From the NCBI GenBank assembly GCA_964601265.1, contig CAZRMT010000001.1, positions 1 to 64,000 of the forward strand: 64,000 nt of DNA, written 5' to 3'. This document shows, piece after piece, positions 15,560 through 24,504 of this stretch. Position 1 is the stretch's first letter. The number at the start of each line of letters is the position of its first letter. The position numbers and the translations under genes were made by a program. The notes under the pieces are model-generated. The model was not told the origin of the DNA, made no database searches, and saw nothing but the letters and a program-made list of their open reading frames with translations. Source of the DNA: UBA4675 sp964601265. Lineage in GTDB: Bacteria; Bacillota; Clostridia; Christensenellales; Borkfalkiaceae.

Positions 15560-16411
15560 ATGGATAAAAAAAATAAAGTTGCGATAGTTGTGGATTCCTC
15601 TTGCGATTTACCTAACGGTTATGCTGAGGACAACGATATAAAGGTGTTGAATATCGGCTGTTCGATAGGAGACGAAGAATATACTAACGGAATATCTTCG
15701 GTTGAATTATTAAAAAAGGTTAGAGAGAAAAACGTTATGCCCAAAACTTTTGCAATAACGGGCGTTGAGTTTGAAGAATGTTTCGAGGAGCTCTTAAAAG
15801 AATATGACGAAGTCGTATCTTTCAGCATATCTTCGGGAGCTTCCAGTACCTATAATAACGCCGAGCAAGCAAGCAAAAAGTATGAAGGTAAAGTTTTCTG
15901 TATTGACACAAAATCTTTATCGGGCGGGATAGGTCTTATGGTAATGAAAGCCGTAAAATTGAGAAACGAAGGTTACGGAGCGGAACATATAAAAGACGAA
16001 ATAATTTCTATTAGAGAGAAAGTTAATTTGTCTTTCGTCGTTGACACTATGGACTTTTTGTATAAGGGCGGAAGATGTACGTCAATGCAGTACTACGGGG
16101 CTAAAATTTTAAAAATTCACCCGAGTATCGCTATGGTTAACGGGAAACTTAAATCCGACGGCAAGTATTTCGGTAACGTATTAAAATGTATGGCAAAATA
16201 TGCCGAAGACTTAAAGAAAAAATATCCTAACTACGACGACTCCGTTTGTTTGATTACGCATAGTCCTATGGATAGCGAGTCCGTTCAAAAAATTACGGAA
16301 AAAGTAAGAGAATTGTTTACTTTTAAAGAAATTTACGACGTTGACGCAAGTTCGACTATAACTTGTCATTGCGGGGAAAATACGTTGGGAGTATTGTTTA
16401 TTTTTAGGTAA
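15560..16411 (+). CDS. DegV family fatty-acid-binding protein
   Basis: A 283-residue DegV protein. Family members bind a fatty acid and, as FakB, present it to the kinase FakA for phosphorylation. The N-terminal VAIVVDSSCDLP strand-turn, the SFSISSGASSTYNNA loop near 93-107 and the MDFLYKGGRC segment near 162 are characteristic. The ATG at 15560 follows GGAGAG; an earlier ATG at 15544 overlaps that ribosome site and is rejected. No fakA is in the window, so the physiological partner is unknown. It lies in the lepB-pepF-dnaB operon. Confidence 0.92.
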   Translation: MDKKNKVAIVVDSSCDLPNGYAEDNDIKVLNIGCSIGDEEYTNGISSVELLKKVREKNVMPKTFAITGVEFEECFEELLKEYDEVVSFSISSGASSTYNNAEQASKKYEGKVFCIDTKSLSGGIGLMVMKAVKLRNEGYGAEHIKDEIISIREKVNLSFVVDTMDFLYKGGRCTSMQYYGAKILKIHPSIAMVNGKLKSDGKYFGNVLKCMAKYAEDLKKKYPNYDDSVCLITHSPMDSESVQKITEKVRELFTFKEIYDVDASSTITCHCGENTLGVLFIFR

Positions 16412-16414
16412 AAA

Positions 16415-18202
16415 ATGAAAAAAAGAAGTGAAATAGAAGAAAAATACAAATGGAAAACTTCCGACGTTTACGCTTCGGAAGAAGAATGGGAAAAAGAATA
16501 CGACGCCGTAAAGGATAAAATAGATTTTTCTAAATTCGTCGGGCAATTGTCCGATGACGAAGTTTTGTTTGAGTTTTTGGAAGCTAATAACGAAGTCGTT
16601 AAAGTTATTTCTTTATTGGACGTATACGCCATGATGAAAAAGGATGAGGATTCTTCCGACGGAAAAGCCGTTGAAAGGCAGTATAAGATAGACGCTCTTG
16701 CAAACGATTATTACGTAAGCGTTGCGTTTTCCACGCCCGAAATGAGTTCTTTTTCGTCCGAAAAATTAGAAGGGCTTATAAAAAATCCGAAATTTTCAGA
16801 TTATAACAGAACCTTTACTAGATTATTAAAAAATAAACCGCACGTGTTGGGCGAAGAGGGCGAAAAAATTTTAGCTCACGGCGGACAAGTTTTTTCTTCT
16901 TTCCGCAATATTTTCGAAATGGCGGACAACGTGGATTTTCCGTTCCCCGAGATAGAGGTTAACGGAGAAAAGGTAATTGTTTCACACGGAACGTATTCAG
17001 TACTTTTGCAAGATAAAGATAGAAGCGTTAGAGAAAAAGCCTTTAAAGCTTATTACGGCGGTTACGAAAAATTATTAAATATAATTTCTTCGACTTATAT
17101 TTCGAGTGTAAACAAAGACGTATTTTTGGCAAAAGTAAGGAATTTTTCGTCGGCAATGGAAAGGTCGCTCTTTAACGAAGAAGTTTCTTCTTCGGTTTAT
17201 AAAAACTTGCTTTCACAGGTTAACAAAGCTCTTCCCGTTTTGCATAAATACGTTTCGGTTAGAAAGCAAGAGTTAAATCTTGATGAAATGCACATGTACG
17301 ATATGTACGTGCCTATCGTTTCGGAATGTAAAATTGAAAAAACGTACGAGCAGGCTTTTGAAACGGTGAAACGAGGGTTAAGCGTTCTCGGAGAAGATTA
17401 CGTTAAACTTTTGGACAAGGCTTATACCGAAGGCTGGATTGACGTAATGGAAAATTACGGAAAGAGGAGCGGTGCGTATAGCGTCGGCGTTTACGGAATT
17501 AAGCACCCGTTCGTTTTGTTGAATTATCAAAGCGTTTTACACGACGTGTTTACCATAGCTCACGAACTTGGACATTCTATGCACACTTATTTTTCAAACG
17601 CAAATCAACCGCAAGAAAAATCCGATTACACGATATTTGTTGCAGAAGTGGCGAGTACGGTTAACGAGGTGTTGCTGTTAAAGAGTTTGCTAATCGGTGA
17701 AAAAGATAGAAATACCAAAAGGTATTTACTTAACTATTATCTTGAAATGATAAGAACCACGCTTTTCCGTCAAACTATGTTTGCCGAGTTTGAGTGTGAC
17801 GCTCACGAGCGTGCCGAAAACGGCGGTGCGTTATCGAAAGAGGCGTTAAGCGAAGCTTATTTAAAGCTTAATAAAAAATATTACGGCGACAGCGTGGTAT
17901 CCGATGAAGAAATTTCGTTCGAGTGGGCAAGAATTCCGCATTTCTACAGTGCGTTTTACGTGTATAAATACGCAACGGGAATAATTAGCGCGATAACTAT
18001 TGCCGAGAAGATATTGTCGGGCGAAAAAGACGCGCTTGAAAATTATTTCAAATTTTTATCGTCGGGGTGTTCCGATACGCCGATAAACCTATTAAAAATT
18101 GCGGGCGTCGACTTAGAAAGCGACGAACCTTATGAAAAAGCTATGAAATCTTTTAAGGATTCGTTAGAAGAATTCGTAAAACTTGGAGAAAAAAATGGCT
18201 AA
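16415..18202 (+). CDS. pepF: Oligoendopeptidase F
   Basis: A 595-residue M3-family zinc metallopeptidase that degrades short peptides in the cytoplasm. The zinc motif HEXXH is HELGH with His383, Glu384 and His387, and the downstream Glu ligand lies in FVAEVASTVNE. Length and the N-terminal KYKWKTSDVYASEEEWEKEY segment are typical of PepF. It begins three bases after degV ends. Its stop lies eight bases inside dnaB, so the two are tightly linked. No signal peptide. Confidence 0.95.
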   Translation: MKKRSEIEEKYKWKTSDVYASEEEWEKEYDAVKDKIDFSKFVGQLSDDEVLFEFLEANNEVVKVISLLDVYAMMKKDEDSSDGKAVERQYKIDALANDYYVSVAFSTPEMSSFSSEKLEGLIKNPKFSDYNRTFTRLLKNKPHVLGEEGEKILAHGGQVFSSFRNIFEMADNVDFPFPEIEVNGEKVIVSHGTYSVLLQDKDRSVREKAFKAYYGGYEKLLNIISSTYISSVNKDVFLAKVRNFSSAMERSLFNEEVSSSVYKNLLSQVNKALPVLHKYVSVRKQELNLDEMHMYDMYVPIVSECKIEKTYEQAFETVKRGLSVLGEDYVKLLDKAYTEGWIDVMENYGKRSGAYSVGVYGIKHPFVLLNYQSVLHDVFTIAHELGHSMHTYFSNANQPQEKSDYTIFVAEVASTVNEVLLLKSLLIGEKDRNTKRYLLNYYLEMIRTTLFRQTMFAEFECDAHERAENGGALSKEALSEAYLKLNKKYYGDSVVSDEEISFEWARIPHFYSAFYVYKYATGIISAITIAEKILSGEKDALENYFKFLSSGCSDTPINLLKIAGVDLESDEPYEKAMKSFKDSLEEFVKLGEKNG

Positions 18203-19700
18203 AAAGCAAGAGAATTTTCCGTACAATTTAGAAGCCGAACAAACGGTTCTCGGCTGTATTATAATCGATGCGGATTTACAATTAGATATTCTTCTGGATT
18301 TAAAAAGAGATGATTTTTACGTTGAAACGCATAAAATCATTTTCGACGCCATGCAAGAAATTGCCAACGACACAAAGCCCATTGATAATATCACTTTAGT
18401 AGATATTATGGAAAAAAGAGGCACGCTTGAAAAAATCGGAGGAATATCGTATCTAACTAATTTAATAAGGGGAGTTCCGAGTTCGTCGAACTATAAATAT
18501 TATCTCGATATAGTTAAAAGAGACAGTATTTTAAGAAAACTTATAAAAGTCGGAAGCGATATTTTAAGCGACGCAACAACGAGCGACGACGGTATGGCTT
18601 CTTTGGAAAAGGCTGAAAACGGCGTTTACGGAATTTCCGAAGAAAACGAGAGTAGTTCGCTGGTTAATTTATCTCCTTCTTATTCTCCCGTTTTGGAAAC
18701 TTTTGCAAAAATCGGAGAAGATAAGAATTATTTGCAAGGGCTTATGACGGGTTTTGTAAAACTCGACAACTTGACGAACGGGTTTAAAGGCGGACAGTTA
18801 ATAATTTTAGCCGCTCGTCCCGCAGTCGGTAAAACGACGCTTGCAATGAATATGGTTACGAACATAGCCGAAAAGCATAACGTATGTTGCGCCGTTTTCT
18901 CCTTGGAAATGACTAAAAACGAGCTTGCTCAAAGAATGTTGTGTTCAAAAGGTTCCGTAAGCATGGATAAAGCCTTAAAAGGCAGGCTTGACGAAGAAGA
19001 TTGGAACAAGTTGTATAGCGCGCAGAAAAAGTTAAACGATTTAAACGTTTTCGTCGACGATACCGCAATGACCAACGTTCCGAAAATATTGTCTAAATGT
19101 AGAAGATTAAAGGCAAGATACAATTTAGGGCTTATAGTTATCGACCATATTCAGTTAATGAGAGCCGTAAAGGAAAGCGATTCCAGACAACAAGAGGTGT
19201 CGGAAATATCCAGAAGCTTAAAAATGCTTGCAAAAGAATTAAACGTTCCCGTTATAGCCTTGTCTCAGTTAAGCCGTGGAATTACGGGAAGAAAAGGCGG
19301 AAAGCCTATGCTTTCGGACTTGAGAGAATCGGGAGCAATCGAGCAAGACGCCGATATAGTTATGTTTATACATAGACCCGATTTAACCGCAGACGAAAAA
19401 GAATTATTGAGCGGTAAAGTCGAAAAGAACGTAGCCGAAATAATAGTGGAAAAGAACAGAAGCGGTTCTACGGGAACTGCGAAGTTAATCTTTAAAGGCG
19501 AGTGGACTAAATTTATCAATCCGCCTCCCGAATATTTATCCGACGAAGACGCTCCCAGAGAATGGAAGAAAAAGGAAAGAGCCGAGCGTTCTGCCGATGG
19601 TTACGACGGAGCTGGCGACGTTCCTCTGCCCGAAGAGCCTCCGATTCCGAATGAAGAACCGCCAACGGAACAAGATAACGATAACGGATTACCGTTCTAA
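18195..19700 (+). CDS. dnaB: Replicative DNA helicase DnaB with SSB-like C-terminal tip
   Basis: A 501-residue hexameric replicative helicase. The N-terminal DnaB_N domain (PYNLEAEQTVLG, residues about 8-105) is followed by a linker and the RecA-like motor, with Walker A AARPAVGKTT near 214-223, Walker B LGLIVIDH and the arginine-finger region. After the motor comes an unusual tail of about 50 residues rich in Glu, Pro and Asp that ends DNDNGLPF. This closely resembles the acidic C-terminal tip of single-stranded DNA-binding protein. The ATG at 18195 has GGAG upstream and lies inside the end of pepF (8-bp overlap). The matching loader is DnaI at 10680-11576. A strong terminator follows. Confidence 0.95.
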   Translation: MAKKQENFPYNLEAEQTVLGCIIIDADLQLDILLDLKRDDFYVETHKIIFDAMQEIANDTKPIDNITLVDIMEKRGTLEKIGGISYLTNLIRGVPSSSNYKYYLDIVKRDSILRKLIKVGSDILSDATTSDDGMASLEKAENGVYGISEENESSSLVNLSPSYSPVLETFAKIGEDKNYLQGLMTGFVKLDNLTNGFKGGQLIILAARPAVGKTTLAMNMVTNIAEKHNVCCAVFSLEMTKNELAQRMLCSKGSVSMDKALKGRLDEEDWNKLYSAQKKLNDLNVFVDDTAMTNVPKILSKCRRLKARYNLGLIVIDHIQLMRAVKESDSRQQEVSEISRSLKMLAKELNVPVIALSQLSRGITGRKGGKPMLSDLRESGAIEQDADIVMFIHRPDLTADEKELLSGKVEKNVAEIIVEKNRSGSTGTAKLIFKGEWTKFINPPPEYLSDEDAPREWKKKERAERSADGYDGAGDVPLPEEPPIPNEEPPTEQDNDNGLPF

Positions 19701-19707
19701 AAATTTT

Positions 19708-19735
19708 AAAAACGGCTCAAAAGAGCCGTTTTTGC
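19708..19735 (+). terminator. Intrinsic terminator of the lepB-dnaB operon
   Basis: Perfect 11-bp stem AAAAACGGCTC (19708-19718) with GAGCCGTTTTT (19723-19733) and an AAAA loop. Confidence 0.92.
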
Positions 19736-19751
19736 TTTAATCGAGGATAAA

Positions 19752-20624
19752 ATGAATACTGAAATTAAAAATATAAGCGTTGATAGTTTAAACGAGGCGA
19801 AAAAGTTATTGCTAAACGACGAGTTAGTTGTTTTTCCCACCGAAACGGTTTACGGGCTAGGTGGCAATGCGTTTAGCGACGCTTCGATAAAAAAGATTTA
19901 TGAAACCAAGGGCAGACCGTCAAATAATCCGCTAATCGTTCATATACATAAAGATTACGATATAGATTCGCTAGTATATAGAGATTACGATTATTGTTAT
20001 AAACTTGCGGAAAAGTTTTTGCCGGGGCCGTTAACCATGGTGTATAGGTCTAAAAATACCGTAAGTCCGTTAATTTGCGGATTAAATACGCTTGCTGTCA
20101 GAATTCCTTCGCATACGGGTTGTCAAGAATTTTTAAAAGCGGTTGATATACCCGTGCCTGCGCCTAGCGCAAATATTTCAAAGCACGTAAGTCCCGTTTC
20201 GAGCGAACATTGCTACGACGACTTAAAAGGAAGAGTAAAATTGATTTTAGAAGGCGGAGAGTGCGTAGGCGGAATAGAGAGTACCGTTCTTGACGTAACG
20301 AAAAGCGTTCCCGTTATTTTAAGACGNNNNNNNNNNNNNNNNNNNNNNNNNNNNNNNNNNNNNNNNNNNNNNNNNNNNNNNNNNNNNNNNNNNNNNNNNN
20401 NNNNNNNNNNNNNNNNNNNNNNNNNNGTTTTAGGTAAAAATTATAACGTGCTTGATTTAGGTAAAAATTCTTACGAGGCTGCGGGACTTTTGTATAAAAG
20501 ACTGAGAGAGGGAGAAAAGGTTGCAGACGTTATTCTCGGCGTGGAGTTAAGTTATAAAGACGAAGTCGGGCAAAGCGTTATGAACAGACTTTTAAAGTCT
20601 TTCGGAAAGGGTTTATACACCTAA
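19752..20624 (+). CDS. L-threonylcarbamoyladenylate synthase (TsaC/Sua5), gapped
   Basis: Makes threonylcarbamoyl-AMP for the t6A37 modification of ANN-decoding tRNAs. The YrdC domain is complete enough to recognise: VVFPTETVYGLGGNA near 28-42, KGRPSNNPLIVHI near 56-68, PAPSANIS and the GGIESTVLDVT box. A run of 100 N starts right after VILR, where the family reads ILRPG. The sequence after the gap (YEAAGLLYKRLREGE, then VMNRLLKSFGKGLY) matches the end of the C-terminal Sua5 domain, so this is the long Sua5 form. The two sides happen to be in frame with 100 N, but the missing part should be longer (see findings). The ATG at 19752 follows GAGGA. Confidence 0.9.
   Translation: MNTEIKNISVDSLNEAKKLLLNDELVVFPTETVYGLGGNAFSDASIKKIYETKGRPSNNPLIVHIHKDYDIDSLVYRDYDYCYKLAEKFLPGPLTMVYRSKNTVSPLICGLNTLAVRIPSHTGCQEFLKAVDIPVPAPSANISKHVSPVSSEHCYDDLKGRVKLILEGGECVGGIESTVLDVTKSVPVILRXXXXXXXXXXXXXXXXXXXXXXXXXXXXXXXXXXVLGKNYNVLDLGKNSYEAAGLLYKRLREGEKVADVILGVELSYKDEVGQSVMNRLLKSFGKGLYT
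20327..20426. other. 100-N scaffold gap inside tsaC/sua5
   Basis: Exactly 100 N with no repeated sequence at its borders, unlike the gap at 9418. Family length suggests that about 90 residues (roughly 270 bases) are missing; the filler length is nominal. Confidence 0.85.
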
Positions 20625-20654
20625 AATTACGGCGTGAAAATTTAGTTTAAAGTT

Positions 20655-20708
20655 GCGATAAAAGATTTCAAGTTTGATATTGACTTTTATCGCATTTTCT
20701 TATAGAAT
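20655..20708 (+). promoter_or_regulatory. Promoter of rpiB with overlapping inverted repeat
   Basis: TTGACT (20680-20685), 17-bp spacer, TAGAAT (20703-20708). A perfect 10-bp inverted repeat, GCGATAAAAG (20655-20664) and CTTTTATCGC (20684-20693), has its right arm covering the end of the -35. It could be the terminator of tsaC or an operator for rpiB. Confidence 0.65.
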
Positions 20709-20727
20709 ATTGTGTGAGGAGAACAAA

Positions 20728-21174
20728 ATGATAGCAATAGGTTGTGATCATGCGGGATTTCCCGTGAAACAAAAAATAATTGAGCACTTAAAACAACTCG
20801 GTTACGAGTACGAGGATTTCGGGACTTACGATTTAAGTTCTTGCGATTACCCCGATTACGCTTTAGCGGTTGCAGAAGCGGTTTCCGACGGAAAATGCGA
20901 AAAAGGCATAATAGTTTGCGGTACGGGTATAGGCGTTTCAATCGTAGCAAACAAAGTAAAAGGAATTCGTTGTGCGCATTGTACGGACGCTTTTTCGGCG
21001 AAAGCTTGTAGGGAGCATAACGACGCCAATATTATAACTTTCGGCGAACGCATAAGCGGTATCGGCGTTATACTCGATTGCGTCGATTTGTTTTTGTCTA
21101 CCGAGTTTAGTGGCGGAAGACATTCTAAAAGAGTTGAAAAAATCAAAAAAATCGAAGATAAATACTTTAAATAA
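20728..21174 (+). CDS. rpiB: Ribose-5-phosphate isomerase B
   Basis: A 148-residue RpiB/LacAB-fold sugar-phosphate isomerase that interconverts ribose 5-phosphate and ribulose 5-phosphate. The N-terminal IGCDHAGF (4-11) carries the phosphate-binding Asp-His. VCGTGIGVSIVANK near 63-76 holds the catalytic cysteine and glycine loop, and EHNDANIITFGER follows. The ATG at 20728 has GAGGAG upstream; the longer reading starts within the promoter. It is the first gene of a run with galU, clpC, hpf and the TIM-barrel gene. Confidence 0.95.
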   Translation: MIAIGCDHAGFPVKQKIIEHLKQLGYEYEDFGTYDLSSCDYPDYALAVAEAVSDGKCEKGIIVCGTGIGVSIVANKVKGIRCAHCTDAFSAKACREHNDANIITFGERISGIGVILDCVDLFLSTEFSGGRHSKRVEKIKKIEDKYFK

Positions 21175-21197
21175 AAGGTATTTGGTTTGGAGATACT

Positions 21198-22064
21198 ATG
21201 AATAAAGTTAAAAAGGCAGTAATACCCGTTGCGGGATTCGGAACGAGGTTTTTACCTTTTACGAAAGCCGTGCCGAAAGCGATGCTACCCGTCGTTAACA
21301 GACCTGCGATAGAAATCATTATCGACGAGGCTTTAAATAGCGGTATAGAGGAAATTGCACTTATCGTCGGTCAAAACAAAGAGATTTTAGAAAAACATTT
21401 TTCCGAAAATTCGGCTTTGAATACGGTTTTAAACGCAAACGGCAAAAAAGAGTATTATAAAGCCGTCAACAACTATAAAACGTGTAAAATCGTTTTTATC
21501 GAACAAAAGGAACAAAAGGGAACGGCCAACGCTATCGCCGTTGCAAAGGATTTTATCGGAAAAGAACCTTTTGCCGTTATGTTCGGCGACGATTTAATGT
21601 ACGGAGAAAAACCCGTTATCGGTCAACTGATAGACGTTTTCACCGTAAAGGGAAAGACGGTTATAGGTTGTAAGAGGGTTGAATTGTCACAAGTGTCCAA
21701 ATACGCTTCCGTCGAGTACGACGAAAGCGACGGAAACGTTTACAAAATAACCAAAATTACCGAAAAGCCCGCTCCCGAGGAAATTAAAAGTAATTTATCT
21801 CCTTTGGGTAGGTACGTTTGTTGTCCCGAAATACTCGACGTTATAGCGGAGTTAAAGCCGGGGAAAAACGGCGAGTATCAATTTACCGACGCTTTGGATA
21901 TAGTTTCACGTAAATTCGGCGGTTATGCGTTAGAGTTTGACGGAATAAGGTACGATATGGGCGATCGGTTGGGCTTTTTAAAGGCAAACGTAGAGTTTTC
22001 CTTGAAAAACGACGATTTAAAAGAAGAATTTGCCGAATATTTAAAAGATTTAACGAAAAAATAA
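21198..22064 (+). CDS. galU: UTP-glucose-1-phosphate uridylyltransferase
   Basis: A 288-residue nucleotidyltransferase making UDP-glucose for glycolipids, teichoic acids and other cell-surface glycans. The nucleotide-binding GFGTRFLPFTKAVPKAMLP (about 13-31) and FGDDLMYG segment are intact. EKPAPEEIKSNL and the YDMGDRLGFLKAN end are typical of GalU rather than of RfbA or GlgC. The ATG follows TTGGAG. Together with pgi and the glycogen operon downstream it concentrates glucose-phosphate metabolism in this part of the window. Confidence 0.95.
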   Translation: MNKVKKAVIPVAGFGTRFLPFTKAVPKAMLPVVNRPAIEIIIDEALNSGIEEIALIVGQNKEILEKHFSENSALNTVLNANGKKEYYKAVNNYKTCKIVFIEQKEQKGTANAIAVAKDFIGKEPFAVMFGDDLMYGEKPVIGQLIDVFTVKGKTVIGCKRVELSQVSKYASVEYDESDGNVYKITKITEKPAPEEIKSNLSPLGRYVCCPEILDVIAELKPGKNGEYQFTDALDIVSRKFGGYALEFDGIRYDMGDRLGFLKANVEFSLKNDDLKEEFAEYLKDLTKK

Positions 22065-22081
22065 ACTACTAAGGATTGATT

Positions 22082-24475
22082 ATGTCGGGCGGATTAACGA
22101 GTGAAGTTACGGAAATAATAAAAGGAGCGCGGAGCTTCGGTGTAAAAAACGGGTTCGGGTATATCGGAACGGAAGAAATTATATACGGTATGCTCGTCGT
22201 TTCGGATACCTTCGCAAAAAAAACGCTCAATAGTTACGGCGTAAACGAAAGAAATTATTTGCCCTTTTTAATAAAAACTTTTAGAAAAAACGATAAAATT
22301 CAAGGTTACACTCCGACGACGAAGTCTGTTAATAATCTTGCTATAGAACTTGCAAAAAAAACAACTCAAAATTATTATTTCGTTAGCTCCGAACACCTGC
22401 TTTTAGCAATTATTAAAACGCAGGACTGCGGAGCTATGCAAATATTTAGACAAATGCGAGTTAACGTAAGCGCTATGGAGAGAGATTTAGAGCAAAGACT
22501 TGCTCTAATGGCTAGAACTTCCGTTGAATCGGATTTACAAAAACCTGCTGAAATGGGTTATGATTCGCCCGATTTGTCGGAGATACAAAACCTAGGCGAA
22601 GATTTAACTCGCAAGGCGTACGAAGGAAATCTTGAAAAGGTTATCGGTAGAGATAACGAAATTAACGAAATCATAAGAGCGTTAGCGAGGAAAACGAAAA
22701 ACAGTCCCGTTTTAATAGGTGAGCCGGGGGTTGGAAAAAGTGCGATAGTCGAGGGGCTTGCGCAAGAAATCGTGGCGGGGAGAGTGCCCGACACGCTAAT
22801 GAATAAAACTATATTTTCCTTGGATTTATCGTCCGTTATTTCGGGTTCCAAATACCGTGGAGAGTTTGAAGAAAAGTTTAAAAAGGCAATCGAGATTTTT
22901 AGACAAAACGATATAATAGTTTTTATCGACGAAATACATAATCTTATGGGTGCGGGAAAGACGGACGGTTCTATGGACGCTTCCGAAATGTTAAAACCGT
23001 TGCTTGCCCGCGGGGGGTTAAGGCTGATAGGCGCAACCACGTACGACGAATACGCAAAGTTTATAGAGCCAGACGAGGCGATGAGCAGAAGGCTTCAACC
23101 TATTTACGTTAAAGCTCCTTCCGTAAGCGACGCGATAAAGATAATCATAGGAATAAAGGATAAATTCGAGGCTTTTCATAGGGTTGAAATAAAGGACGAG
23201 GCTATAAAAGAAGCCGTAATTTTGTCCGATAGGTATTTAAGCGAAAGGCAACTTCCCGACAAAGCTATCGACATTATCGACGAGTGTGCGGCGCAGTCCA
23301 AACTGCAGTCTCGTGCCCCCGAAAAGCAAATTCTTGCGTTGAGGGAAAAACTCGATAAGTTGGAAGTCGATTTAGAACACGCATACAATATTCGTGACGA
23401 AAAAAGATTTAACAGATTAAAATCCGAAAAAATCGCTTTAGTCAGCGAAATGCGGGCGCTGGACGATAAGCGTATAGCGGTTATTGCGGGCAAAAGACCT
23501 TATATCGACGCTCAAGACGTGGCGAAATTGATAAGCGAAAAAACGGGAATTCCCGTAGCAAGGTTAACAAAAGAAGAATCAGAAAGGCTTTTGTCTCTGG
23601 AAAAGGAATTGCATCAAAGGTTAATCGGACAAGACGAGGCGGTAAAAGCCGTTTCGACCGTGCTAAAAAGAGCAAGGCTCGGACTTAACGACGGCGATAG
23701 ACCTTTAGGTTCGTTTATATTCGTAGGACCGACGGGAGTAGGTAAAACGGAGTTATCCAAAGCGCTTGCCGAAATTATGTTCGGCGACGAAAAATTGATG
23801 ATAAGAATAGATATGGGCGAATATATGTCCAAGGAGGACGTGTCTAAACTTATAGGAGCGCCTCCGGGGTACGCAGGTTACGACGAAGAGGGGTATTTAA
23901 CGCAGAGAGTAAGAAGAGAACCTTATTCGGTTGTGCTGTTTGACGAAATCGAAAAAGCTCACCCCGATATTTTCAACGTTTTGCTTCAAGTTTTGGACGA
24001 GGGAAGGCTTACCGATAATAAGGGAAGAACGGTAGATTTTAAGAACACCATTATAATAATGACTTCTAATCTAGGGATAAAGTCGGAAGTTTTAAGTCGG
24101 GAAGAAGAGGACGAAAATATAACAAGGGCGTTAAAAAGACAGTTTAAGCCCGAGTTTTTAAACAGAGTGGAAGAGGTAGTGCATTTTCGTCGGTTAACCA
24201 AAGAAGAGTGTGCGTACATCGTCGTTAAATTTCTTTCAAAGTTGCAAAAAACTCTTGAAAATAAAGGGATTGACGTTGAGTTCGACGAATCGTGCATACT
24301 TAATATTTTAGAAAAGGGTTACAGCGAAGAGTACGGAGCAAGACCGCTGAAAAAGGTTATTGACCGTCAAATAGTAAATATGTTGTCGGACAGAATTTTA
24401 AGCGGAGATATTAAACGCGGAGATAAAATTTGTTTGTTCGCTCAATACGGGCAAATAGATTATAATATCTTATAA
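22082..24475 (+). CDS. clpC: ClpC-like AAA+ unfoldase lacking the ClpP-docking loop
   Basis: A 797-residue Clp ATPase: Clp N-domain (about 1-140), first AAA+ module with GEPGVGKSA, a short ClpC-sized middle domain (about 50 residues, not the long ClpB type), second AAA+ module with GPTGVGKTE, and the D2-small domain ending in YGARPLKKVIDRQI. ClpA/ClpC proteins dock ClpP through a (I/L/V)GF loop between MTSN and F+PEF-NR. Here that stretch (residues 660-688) is 13 residues shorter than in B. subtilis ClpC as I recall it and contains no such tripeptide. The protein may therefore act without ClpP. The ATG at 22082 has AAGGA six bases upstream. No McsA/McsB/CtsR genes are adjacent. Confidence 0.9.
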   Translation: MSGGLTSEVTEIIKGARSFGVKNGFGYIGTEEIIYGMLVVSDTFAKKTLNSYGVNERNYLPFLIKTFRKNDKIQGYTPTTKSVNNLAIELAKKTTQNYYFVSSEHLLLAIIKTQDCGAMQIFRQMRVNVSAMERDLEQRLALMARTSVESDLQKPAEMGYDSPDLSEIQNLGEDLTRKAYEGNLEKVIGRDNEINEIIRALARKTKNSPVLIGEPGVGKSAIVEGLAQEIVAGRVPDTLMNKTIFSLDLSSVISGSKYRGEFEEKFKKAIEIFRQNDIIVFIDEIHNLMGAGKTDGSMDASEMLKPLLARGGLRLIGATTYDEYAKFIEPDEAMSRRLQPIYVKAPSVSDAIKIIIGIKDKFEAFHRVEIKDEAIKEAVILSDRYLSERQLPDKAIDIIDECAAQSKLQSRAPEKQILALREKLDKLEVDLEHAYNIRDEKRFNRLKSEKIALVSEMRALDDKRIAVIAGKRPYIDAQDVAKLISEKTGIPVARLTKEESERLLSLEKELHQRLIGQDEAVKAVSTVLKRARLGLNDGDRPLGSFIFVGPTGVGKTELSKALAEIMFGDEKLMIRIDMGEYMSKEDVSKLIGAPPGYAGYDEEGYLTQRVRREPYSVVLFDEIEKAHPDIFNVLLQVLDEGRLTDNKGRTVDFKNTIIIMTSNLGIKSEVLSREEEDENITRALKRQFKPEFLNRVEEVVHFRRLTKEECAYIVVKFLSKLQKTLENKGIDVEFDESCILNILEKGYSEEYGARPLKKVIDRQIVNMLSDRILSGDIKRGDKICLFAQYGQIDYNIL

Positions 24476-24504
24476 ATTTTACATTTTTATCGGAGGATTT
24501 TATT

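Noticed and set aside
22558..24297. Long minus-strand open frames inside clpC and similar antisense frames elsewhere
   Set aside because: They lack ribosome sites and recognisable domains and mirror the codon bias of the real genes on the other strand.
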